Shown here piece by piece: positions 1 to 8,200 of a stretch of 8,782 bases of DNA. The position numbers and the translations under genes were made by a program. The stretch is from Paraprevotella sp. GTDB lineage: Bacteria; Bacteroidota; Bacteroidia; Bacteroidales; Bacteroidaceae. The notes below the pieces were generated by a model that was not told the DNA's origin, did no database searches, and worked only from the letters and a program-made list of their open reading frames with translations. Location: contig JAGBUF010000279.1 of NCBI GenBank assembly GCA_017630975.1, positions 1-8,782 of the forward strand, in the 5' to 3' direction. The first letter of the stretch is position 1, and each line of letters starts with the position of its first letter.

Positions 1-294
1 GAATTGACCAATACATCACTTCCGGCTGCCATTGTTCAGGTGGATGGACTGTCCGGCAAAACCATGAATAAACCGATTACCGGTATTACTTACGACGAAC
101 TGACGCAAACCGTTTCTTTTGATTTTATGGGAGGAAGCGAGGAGAATGTCATTTCATCTCTATTGCCCACCGGTGTAGACGGTAGTACAAAGGAATGGTA
201 CCGTTTGGACGGAACAAAACTGGTTGGTACTCCGGAAAAGGGAGTCTATATCCTCAAATCCACCAAAGGAGAGTCAAAGCTGATATGTAGATAA
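1..294 (+). CDS. 3' end of a secreted protein with a C-terminal sorting-like tail (possibly an M6-type metalloprotease), 5'-truncated
   Basis: Frame 1 is open from the first base, so the true start lies outside the window; 97 codons remain before a TAA at 292-294. Two pieces are visible. The first is a strand-rich segment, ITGITYDELTQTVSFDFMGG, which resembles the segment after the catalytic domain in Bacteroidales M6/immune-inhibitor-A-like proteases. I make that family match from memory and hold it loosely. The second is a terminal tail of the pattern W-Y-x-L-D-G-x-K ... KGVYIL ... K-L-I-C-R. This is the usual shape of type IX-like C-terminal sorting domains or their relics in Bacteroides secreted proteins (YxLxGxxV ... 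GxYIVxxxxxxxKxxxR). The protein is therefore probably exported. It is the only plus-strand gene and converges on the SusC operon across 35 bases (295-329), which hold only a weak TTCC/GGAA hairpin. Coding sequence with a secretion tail is well supported; the enzyme family is not. Confidence 0.75.
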   Translation, partial: ELTNTSLPAAIVQVDGLSGKTMNKPITGITYDELTQTVSFDFMGGSEENVISSLLPTGVDGSTKEWYRLDGTKLVGTPEKGVYILKSTKGESKLICR

Positions 295-329
295 AATGAG
301 TTCCTGCATCGGAATGATGAGAAATGGCT

Positions 330-1370
330 TTATCTTTTCAATATGAGGTTGACGTAATTTTCCACCAATCCAAGGGCATTGCCTTGGGCGTCGTATGCAG
401 TGACAGCAAGTCCGTTCATTTTCATTCCATTGGAAAAAGTGGAATCTGCCATAAAAGACAAAGTACAGTCTCCGTTGCTGTTGATCATCAGTTCTTTTCC
501 GTATTTTACCTTACGGGTTTCAGGATGTAGTGGGTCGTGAGTATCATGAATCTCACCATTTGTGTCCACACCGGACTGGTAGATTCGGTATTCACCCATA
601 TATGTCCCCAATGCTTCGCCGATGGCGAAATAGAAGTCATTCTCTCCCTTTTGTTTCGCTTTCAAAGTCAAATCGTCGGGGAGTCCGTTGACGATGATGT
701 CTTGCTTTTGTAAGGCGAGTGTTACCGCTATACTTCTGTTTGAGCCATTCATGTCCGTATATTCTGCTGTCCATTCACCCATCAAATCGTTAATGGAATA
801 TTGATATAGGGTGAAAGTGATTTCCTTGTTCAATGCAGGGCATGACAATATAGCTGTACCCATTCTGGGGCATCCGCTTCTATTTTCCTCTACTTCAACC
901 TCTACTGCATCAGTTCCTTTTTTTAAAGTCATCCATGACGCAGATGCTGTCATGTTGTAATCAAAAGGAGTGGCGATATTCAGTTCGATGGAAGAGGCTA
1001 TATCGGATATGGATTGTGTGGTTTCACTGTCTAATCGGAAGAATCCTCCCATTTGGCTGACAGGAACAGTTTGGGCGCCATTGGCTGAAGAAATGGTAAC
1101 ACGTGCTGTACGTCCTTCAAGAGATGTGTTATCGTCCACCTTTACGATGACCTTGTCGTGGACCACCGTTGTTTGACACCATTCTTCGCTGGAATATGCT
1201 TGACATCCGGTTTGCGACATGATGATATAACCTTCTTGAGCCTTTGCATCAAAATTCAGTTCGGATTTTATTACGTTGAGGGTAGGCATTGTAGTTTCAT
1301 CTTCATGGCAACCCGTGAAGAGCAGTGCTACCACTGCATAAAGTATGATGCTGTATTTCTTCATTTCCAT
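330..1370 (-). CDS. Surface lipoprotein with two BACON-like domains and an unassigned C-terminal domain
   Basis: A 346-residue protein with a lipoprotein signal, lipobox LFTGC and acylated Cys21. CHEDE follows, an acidic patch of the kind that sends Bacteroidetes lipoproteins to the cell surface. Two BACON-like immunoglobulin-fold repeats follow. The first (about 31-108) has EEW at 62-64, the N/R/A pattern at 81-93 and a closing VSQ at 104-106. The second (about 110-192) has ASWMTL at 144-149, EENR at 161-164 and a closing YQ at 189-190. Residues about 196-346 start with GEW and look strand-rich, like a small beta-barrel, but I recognise no family there. BACON domains usually act as carbohydrate- or mucin-binding modules or as spacers, so a binding or scaffolding role is inferred. 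The ATG at 1370 is preferred over the one at 1364 because AAGGA lies 6 bases upstream of it, inside the end of the previous gene, only 3 bases away. The TAA is at 332-330. It is the last gene of the operon. Confidence 0.85.
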   Translation of the reverse strand: MEMKKYSIILYAVVALLFTGCHEDETTMPTLNVIKSELNFDAKAQEGYIIMSQTGCQAYSSEEWCQTTVVHDKVIVKVDDNTSLEGRTARVTISSANGAQTVPVSQMGGFFRLDSETTQSISDIASSIELNIATPFDYNMTASASWMTLKKGTDAVEVEVEENRSGCPRMGTAILSCPALNKEITFTLYQYSINDLMGEWTAEYTDMNGSNRSIAVTLALQKQDIIVNGLPDDLTLKAKQKGENDFYFAIGEALGTYMGEYRIYQSGVDTNGEIHDTHDPLHPETRKVKYGKELMINSNGDCTLSFMADSTFSNGMKMNGLAVTAYDAQGNALGLVENYVNLILKR

Positions 1371-1373
1371 TCG

Positions 1374-2750
1374 TTATTCCTTAGTTTCTTGTTTCAATGT
1401 AATTTCATTGTAAGTACCTAATACTCCCAATTTCTCGCTGGTCATTTCACGTCCACCAAATCCATAGAGCACGAATCCGTTTAGTTCAGAACCGGATGTA
1501 CGTCCGTTATCGGTGAATTTTAGGATGCGCGGTTCCATCTGTTCGGTGTAACTGACGATGCCGGCCTTTTCGGTCATATACATGGTGCCAGCCTCATCGT
1601 TCCATGGGCATAAGTAGATGTACGCATCAATATTTTCACCGGTAGTGAGGGTGAGCATCAACACATTGATGTATTGTGTGCGGAACTCTAACATACCGGT
1701 GGTATGATTGTAGATAGCCTTAATATCCAATTTGATGTTTCCTGCGGTAATTTTTGTTTTCAAAGTATCCGTATTTTCTATTCTTGTGAATTTGATATGT
1801 TCAATGGTGTCTTTCATTCCGAATTCAAAGATATAGGATAGTTCCCATTGATTGTCTGTAAAGAATTCAATGGGCACATAATCATCGGGACGAACATAGC
1901 GCAGCATTGTGTTACGGTTGTTGATGCTATAGAAGGTTTTATCCTCATTGTTCCATTCCAGTTCATACAAGGTTTGTCCATTAATGACGGTTGGCTCATA
2001 TAAACGAATACCCTTGTCTGTATATGTGAAGGAAACTTTTTGTTTTTTTAGTCCCCCATTATTGGTGTTCTGTTCGCTGAAAGTGATAACATTTTCTTGT
2101 GAATAGGCTGATGGGGCGAATTTTTCAGTGCCGTTAAAACCCACTAAAGTTCCATACTCAGCACTTTCTTTGTAGATACGCTGGCAGTGTTCGATGTATG
2201 TACTCCAATCCAAATCCAGTGGCAATCGTTTCATGCACATGGATGTACCGTATTTCTTGCCTTTAATTTGAATTTCATCTTGTGTGAATGAAGTGATGAC
2301 AAACTCAAAATCGCCTTGGAAACCATCAGCATCAAATCCTCCGCGTGGTTCAGAATAATAATGGATGAGCGGATTGTAAGTGCTGAAAGAGAGCACTACA
2401 CCTTGATCTGACAGTATACGGTAAATGGATGTTTTGGTCTCGCCCGGCATTGTAGGTTTGGGCTCATCATAGCCCTGTACTTGACTATCGGACATGATTG
2501 TGACTTGTTCACCCTCAAATTTTAATAGCCATACGACACCACCGATATCATGCGCTTCACCTCCCGGGTAGTATTCCAAAATCCAACCATTAGGGGCTTG
2601 GGTCAATAACTCTTGCAATTCGGTTTGTACATTTTCAATACGTTCAGTTGCGCTTTGATTAAAAACGTCGTCTTCTGCAAAGAAACATGATGTTAGCGAT
2701 ATGGACGAGAGCAAAGTTATATAGAATACAATATGTTTCATCTTATTCAT
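1374..2750 (-). CDS. DUF4302-family surface lipoprotein
   Basis: A 458-residue protein with a type II signal peptide (lipobox SLTSC, Cys22) followed by FFAEDD, an acidic surface-export-like stretch. Its N-terminal half carries hallmarks I associate with DUF4302: APNGW at 52-56 followed by EYYPGG, a strand ending in LLKFEG (75-80), SFSTYNPLIHYYSEP at 121-135, GDFEF at 146-150, and KGKKYG at 163-168. The C-terminal half is strand-rich and contains a region around PRILKFTDNGR that often closes this family. The biochemical function of DUF4302 is unknown; members recur beside SusC/SusD pairs and the HExxH lipoprotein, as here. I see no catalytic motif, so a binding or accessory role at the transporter is inferred. 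An alternative start lies 9 bases inside (MKHIVFY). Neither start has a good Shine-Dalgarno sequence, and the longer form is kept. The stop is TAA, 3 bases before the next gene. Confidence 0.88.
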   Translation of the reverse strand: MNKMKHIVFYITLLSSISLTSCFFAEDDVFNQSATERIENVQTELQELLTQAPNGWILEYYPGGEAHDIGGVVWLLKFEGEQVTIMSDSQVQGYDEPKPTMPGETKTSIYRILSDQGVVLSFSTYNPLIHYYSEPRGGFDADGFQGDFEFVITSFTQDEIQIKGKKYGTSMCMKRLPLDLDWSTYIEHCQRIYKESAEYGTLVGFNGTEKFAPSAYSQENVITFSEQNTNNGGLKKQKVSFTYTDKGIRLYEPTVINGQTLYELEWNNEDKTFYSINNRNTMLRYVRPDDYVPIEFFTDNQWELSYIFEFGMKDTIEHIKFTRIENTDTLKTKITAGNIKLDIKAIYNHTTGMLEFRTQYINVLMLTLTTGENIDAYIYLCPWNDEAGTMYMTEKAGIVSYTEQMEPRILKFTDNGRTSGSELNGFVLYGFGGREMTSEKLGVLGTYNEITLKQETKE

Positions 2751-2768
2751 ATAGGGCCAAAGTTATAT

Positions 2769-3647
2769 TTATACTGTGTTCAAATCCAAATCTTTTACTT
2801 CTTTACTGCGCCGTAGCACAACACTGCGTAACCGGTCAATATCAATGTTCCATAAATTGCGCAGATAGTTGTTGACCATTTCAAATTTGCGGGTGATTTT
2901 TTCGGCACCTTCCTTGCCGGCACCTTCCAGCATCTTGTCCCACCATGCTTGGTCATTGGTGACACGACAAGCAATTATCTCCACAAAATCCTCATCGGGT
3001 TGATCCATGGCGTATGCTGTTACGAATCCCAATTTGTTGGCTGCAGTGTCGGTTTTCTCTGTCCATTCCGAACCGATATAATCTGCCTCGGTAATTTTTT
3101 TAAAATCCGGATCGTAATTTCGAGCTTGGTGCAGGATGTGAGCGAACTCATGATGCATGGTGTGGAAGTAGTATTTGTTCAACAAATCCACTTCGTTCAC
3201 GTAATTGCTGATGTTGTTCACATTGTATAGGATGACTTTCAAACCGCCTTCGGCTGTACCTAATACCGTGCTTTGTGTGTCGGCATTATAAGCCGCAGAG
3301 CCTACTACCAAAATTTGTTTGGGAACGTACGTACGCATGAAGTGTATACCTGCGATTTCATCGTATGCTTCCAACCATACATATTTAACCACCTTTGCCA
3401 AAGTAATGGCTTCGTTGTATCCGGCTGGAGACAAATCGTAGCTCATATTGGTTTCTATATCTTCCCATTTATATTTATAATCAATGTTATAAGGTGCAAT
3501 GTAATTGTTCATTAACCATTGGTCGAACGCATTGCGTTGTGGCGGATTGGTATCGAATATGCTGGTGTCTTCTATTTCATCTTCATGACAAGATGCGGTA
3601 AATAGTGTGAGTGATGCCAACAAAAAGTATTTAATATATTTTTTCAT
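2769..3647 (-). CDS. Substrate import-associated zinc metallohydrolase lipoprotein (Peptidase_Mx1-like, HExxH)
   Basis: A 292-residue lipoprotein with signal 1-19, lipobox FTASC and Cys20, followed by HEDEIED, an acidic surface-export signal. The catalytic motif HEFAH spans 166-170 inside MHHEFAHILHQ. His166 and His170 are the expected zinc ligands and Glu167 the general base. A second acidic motif, DEDFVEIIA (218-226), lies about 50 residues on and probably supplies a glutamate as third ligand, as in gluzincins; His173 (HExxHxxH) is an alternative. Length, lipobox and position after susCD fit the family named substrate import-associated zinc metallohydrolase lipoprotein (TIGR04549; Pfam calls the fold a putative zinc-binding metallopeptidase). 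The likely role is cleavage of a peptide or other bond in a substrate captured at the cell surface. Substrates are not established for the family, so hydrolysis of peptides specifically is inference. It lies 25 bases from the SusD gene and 18 from the DUF4302 gene. Confidence 0.92.
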   Translation of the reverse strand: MKKYIKYFLLASLTLFTASCHEDEIEDTSIFDTNPPQRNAFDQWLMNNYIAPYNIDYKYKWEDIETNMSYDLSPAGYNEAITLAKVVKYVWLEAYDEIAGIHFMRTYVPKQILVVGSAAYNADTQSTVLGTAEGGLKVILYNVNNISNYVNEVDLLNKYYFHTMHHEFAHILHQARNYDPDFKKITEADYIGSEWTEKTDTAANKLGFVTAYAMDQPDEDFVEIIACRVTNDQAWWDKMLEGAGKEGAEKITRKFEMVNNYLRNLWNIDIDRLRSVVLRRSKEVKDLDLNTV

Positions 3648-3672
3648 TGTTTGTTCTGGTTAAAGGTTGCGT

Positions 3673-5226
3673 TTATCTTGGATTCGGGGTCATACCCGTT
3701 TCAATGGATGTCTTTGGTATTTGGATGGCACGACGCGGGTCGTCGGCTTTCATCTCGTCGGTCACTGTGATGACTTTGTTTTGTACAGTACGGCGGTGAA
3801 CTGTAATACCATAACGTTTGATATCACCCCAACGCAGTCCTTCATGAAGCGTAACAATACGACGTGCATGAAGGATGAAGTGAATCATATTCTCTTGCGT
3901 ACCTTCTTCAACAATGAAATCCGGATGTAATGCTTTTTTGGGTGTGGGTTTTGTGGGAGTATAGTATTCCATATCACCATAAAATTTGTTGACCAATTCT
4001 GTCGTCAGTTGAACATCTGATTTGGTAAAAGAGTTGACCCATACCTGCATGTCAGCCAATGCTTTGTCGTATTGTTTCAACATTGCATAGGCCTCTGCAC
4101 GAACCATAAGGGTTTCGTCGGTATTGAATACTGATTCCACGATATTGTAATAACCGATACCTTGGGCTGGGTCGGTATATTCCATGTAGAAGAAAGGAAA
4201 TTTACGATAAATGACCTTGGGCACCGAGGTGTAGTTCGCTGCGGTGAATTTCATTAAATTATTACTGTCACCCCACACTCCTGTAGACATGCATGTTTCA
4301 TTCTTTGCAATAGTGATATTGTGGGTGTATCTGCATGTGACGGTTAATGGTCCATTGTACAAGCCCCAAAATGAACGAGCGGTTTTGAGCAAAAGATTGG
4401 CCTTATCGGATGCATCTACGTAAGCATTCGGTTGTACATCGTCGTTGAGAGAAAGTTTACCCAATGCTTCCCAATCACGTACCATATGACTGGCGTCATC
4501 ACCAAGCACCATATTGGCATAAGCAATCGCTTTGTCATACCTGCGATAATAAAGATAAAAACGAGCTGCAAAAGCATAAGCAGCCTTCTTGTTGAAGTGG
4601 TATTTGGGTACGGTATAGAGATTGTCGTCAATGAGTGGAAGAGCTTCTTCTATGTCCTTTGCGATTTTTTCATATACCTCTCCAATGGTTCCACGTTCAT
4701 AATGAGGGTTGACAGTAGTTTCTAAGCGTGTGGCATAGGGAATACCTAACGCGATATCGGCATTTTTTTCACTCCATGCTTCGCAGAAAATGTAACTTAG
4801 TGCAAAATGTGCGTATGCGCGGCACATCAGAGCTTCTCCTCGTTGCGCGGAAAGTGTCCTTGGGTTGCCCATCTTATCAATGGCTTCAAGAGCGGCATTG
4901 GCAGTGGAAACAGCAGAATAACAGTAACTCCAAAATGTTCCGGCGCAATCGTTTCCACTTTCGTATGAATCTTTCCAAGCGTACACTTCACTGGTAAGGC
5001 GGTCGAATATACTATATTTATTTCCGTTGTCGTCGGTATTGTCCGAATAATATTCCGCTAAGAAATTCCAACTGGTCGTGGGATAAGCGGTGACCAAAAT
5101 TTTTGTAATCTTTTCCTCCGTGTCCAATTCTGTGCGGTTATCAGGCAACTCATCTAAAAAATCGTTGCACGATGCTGAGCAAAGAACGAGGATGATAAAT
5201 AGGATAAAGTTATATTTTATTCTCAT
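3673..5226 (-). CDS. SusD/RagB-type substrate-binding surface lipoprotein
   Basis: A 517-residue protein of normal family length. It has a lipoprotein signal ending CSASC (Cys20) and then NDFLDELPDNR, the classic start of mature SusD-like proteins. The N-terminal SusD-like region includes SAVSTANAALEAI (104-116), GEALMCRAYAHFAL (130-143) and GIPYATRLE (161-169). TPR-type helices follow, for example AARFYLYYRRYDKAIAYANM (220-239) and VRAEAYAMLKQYDKALADM (375-393). The C-terminal RagB/SusD domain shows RRIVTLHEGLRWGDIKRYG (455-473) and ends with IPKTSIETGMTPNPR, the usual IP..EI..NP terminus slightly shortened. SusD proteins form a lid over their SusC partner and trap the ligand. This copy is complete and lies 26 bases after the transporter gene, so the two should form one complex. 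Homologues such as RagB bind peptides, others bind glycans; the ligand cannot be read from the sequence. No clear ribosome binding site precedes the ATG. Confidence 0.96.
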   Translation of the reverse strand: MRIKYNFILFIILVLCSASCNDFLDELPDNRTELDTEEKITKILVTAYPTTSWNFLAEYYSDNTDDNGNKYSIFDRLTSEVYAWKDSYESGNDCAGTFWSYCYSAVSTANAALEAIDKMGNPRTLSAQRGEALMCRAYAHFALSYIFCEAWSEKNADIALGIPYATRLETTVNPHYERGTIGEVYEKIAKDIEEALPLIDDNLYTVPKYHFNKKAAYAFAARFYLYYRRYDKAIAYANMVLGDDASHMVRDWEALGKLSLNDDVQPNAYVDASDKANLLLKTARSFWGLYNGPLTVTCRYTHNITIAKNETCMSTGVWGDSNNLMKFTAANYTSVPKVIYRKFPFFYMEYTDPAQGIGYYNIVESVFNTDETLMVRAEAYAMLKQYDKALADMQVWVNSFTKSDVQLTTELVNKFYGDMEYYTPTKPTPKKALHPDFIVEEGTQENMIHFILHARRIVTLHEGLRWGDIKRYGITVHRRTVQNKVITVTDEMKADDPRRAIQIPKTSIETGMTPNPR

Positions 5227-5252
5227 AGTGCTTATATCTTTTGATGAGTGAT

Positions 5253-8200
5253 TTATAGTCCTAATCGGAGAGTTAGAGTAAATTGGCGTGGAACAGGCGA
5301 AGCCACACCACCTGAATTGATGAATTCAGGGTCTTGTCCGTTCAATTTCTTATCTGCATAAAGCAAGCAGAGATTGGTCGCTTGTAATTTCAACGACATG
5401 CTGTTGACTTTCAGTGGTTCAATTATTTTTTTAGGGAAATCATAACCCAAAGAGATCTCTTTCAATCTGATGAAACCACCTTTTGCCACTCGTTCGGTAG
5501 AATAGTTGTATGCATTGTAGGCTGTTGTCAACAAACTATTCTCATTATATTGGCGATAACTAAGGATAGTGGGGATGTTGGTTTTCGCCTCATCTCCCGG
5601 TAGCATCCATCTGTTTTTGAACTCGCGACTGGTGGCGGTAAGGTCAGAATATTTAGCGCTGAATACCGGGTCAAGACGCACCACGTTACCTCCGGAATAG
5701 GTGAGGTAAACATTTAAGTTGAAATTCTTATAGCTGAAACTATTGCCTAAACTACCTGTGAATGTGGGGTCGATAGATCCTTCGTATTTTAACCAACTGA
5801 AATCATCACCACCTTGGAAACTCAAATCTGTCTGTGTGATTTCTCCTTTCTCATTATAGAACGTAGGTATTCCCTCCTTGTCCAATCCTGCAAACTTGAT
5901 GGAGAACAAACCGCGTGCGGGGTAGCCTTCCATGGTGAAGCCGGTTCCGCTGATGTAATCCATCGTAGAAGCGACAGCATCTAATTTTGTTACTTCGTTT
6001 TTGTAGGTCGAATAGATGAAGTCGGTGGTCCAAGAAAAGTTTTTGGTTTGAATGTTTTTAGAAGAAACGCTTAATTCAAAACCGTGTGACTTCATGGAGG
6101 CTATATTTGCATATTTTTTGGTCTCACCACCTACACCCTGTGTGTTGGTAACACCAATCAAATCATGGTTATTACGGGTATAATAGTCCATAGTGATGTT
6201 GATGCGGTTTTTCAATAAACCAATGTCCAGCCCGAAGTTTAACTCGTTTTTCTTTTCGTATGTCAACTCACTGTTTTCCAAAGAGTAGAGTTGCATGCCG
6301 CTTTCTTGAACAGAAGTGAATGGACGGAAAGGGTTTGCGCTTGAAATAATTGCGGTAGAGTTGGAGATGTTTGGTCCGCGGTCGCCGGTCAAAGAATATG
6401 AAACCTTGAATGCCAATAAGGATACGTGGTCGCGGAGTGGTTCAAAGAATTTCTCTTGGTCAATATTCCAACGTCCTGAGATGTTCCATGTGGGTAACCA
6501 ACGTGCTTGGCGACTCTTACCCATGCGGTTGGTTCCTTCGTAACGGATGGTACCATTGAGCGAGTAGCATTCCTTGTATGCATAGTTGGCATTCATGAAA
6601 AAAGCGGCACTGCGTACATGATTATTGCCCAAGGAGAAATAATTCAGTCCTTGTTCCACCATCTGTTTTAAAAATAAATAGGTGTAAAAAGGTGTTTCGC
6701 CCATGGCGTACTGCATCCCCCAACCATTGAAATAGGACTGGTTGTAGTCAATGGCATTGACTTCCATACCGGCATAGAGATTGGTCAGATGAGTGTCTTT
6801 CCAAAGACGGTTCCAAGAGGCACTGGCGCGTACGTCAAAACCTTTGGTCTTGTAGTCCTTACGGTTATAGAAACCGCCCTCCGGCAATACGCTGACAGGC
6901 AAGGAATAGGGATCGTCCGGGTCTGTGTATAATTTGTCGTTATGATCACGGATGATGGCGTTGCCCATAGCACGATAGGCATTGGCCTGATTGGAGTGTT
7001 CCGTAATGAAGTGTTCATTAGAGATACTGCTGTATTTCAAGGCTCCCAAAACACTGAACTCAAGTTCATTGATGGGCTTGTACTTCAGTTCTCCCTGGAA
7101 CTTCAAGTCTACTACATTCAGCTCAATATAATTGTTGTTTAGTTCATTGAAGATATTAAAATCAGCAAAGTTGCGTGTGTATGTCTCTTTAGGGTCAAGT
7201 GTGCGGGATGTGTTTAATGCGAACGAATAGGGGTTAATGTCAAAATCGCGACTGACTTCTCCATCTACTACGTTCACGCTTTGTGTTGTGGTCCCCGGAG
7301 CACGTTGTTTACGGTACGAAGCATTCGACAGCAAGTTCAAAGATAATTTTTTGCTGATATTGAACGTGGTATTCAAATTGGCAGTATAACGGTTGGTCTT
7401 GCTCTGCTTGTACCATCCTGGATCGCTCAGCACACTCAATGAAGCGTAATACGAGGCTTTGTCTGTACCGGATGAGATGCTGACAGAATGGTTGTGCATC
7501 ATGTGGTGGGTGAACAATTCGTTAAACCAGTCTGTGTTGCGTTTTTCAGCTTGTTGCAAATAGGCATTGCGAGCTTCAGGCGTATTTTCTAAAGCAAATT
7601 GTCCGGTGGTAGGGTCGTAGGTATTAATCAAATGCCACATTTTACCATAGACACCGCTGCTTTCGGCATTATACAAGCCATTGTTACCTTCGCCGGAGAA
7701 ATTCAGCCAACCTTTGGACTCCATCTCACGATAAATTTCCATTTGGTCTTGGGAATTCATGATATTGTAATTCCTGTAGTTGGGTTTCATGCGCATGGTG
7801 AACTCACCGGTGTAGTTGATACGGCTCTGTCCCGCCTTTCCTTTTTTAGTAGTTACGACAATAACACCAGCCATGGCGCGTGCACCATAGATGGATGTAG
7901 CTGAACCATCTTTCAAAATCTGAAAGCTCTCGATGTCATCGGCATTCAATCCGGCTACGGATGAACTGATCAGGGTCTCTACATCGCCGGTTGCAAGTGC
8001 GTCTGCCGATACATCAACAGCATCTTCCATAATTACACCATCCACCACCCATAGCGGTTTACTACTACCATAAATGGAGGTGGCGCCACGGACACGAATG
8101 CGGGGAGCTGTTCCGAATGTTCCGCTAACATTGCTGACTGAAACTCCTGCTGCACGTCCTTCCAACGAGCGACTGATGTCTGCCATACCATCAATTTTCA

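Noticed and set aside
295..329. Bidirectional terminator between the convergent genes
   Set aside because: Only a 4-pair TTCC/GGAA stem (301-304 with 311-314) without GC-rich extension or T tract; too weak to call.
1158..1421. Plus-strand frame spanning the DUF4302/BACON gene junction
   Set aside because: Crosses two convincingly coded minus-strand genes and the lipoprotein signal region; hydrophobicity is a mirror of the signal peptide codons.
4432..4725. Plus-strand open frame of 97 codons inside the SusD gene
   Set aside because: Antisense shadow of a complete, motif-rich SusD coding sequence; no ribosome binding site, no recognisable domain.
5227..5252. Processing hairpin or internal terminator in the susC-susD gap
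   Set aside because: The 26 bases are AT-rich with no meaningful inverted repeat.
7599..7904. Plus-strand open frame of 101 codons inside the transporter gene
   Set aside because: Lies opposite the conserved plug and early barrel of SusC; its composition follows from the codons on the other strand, with no independent signal.
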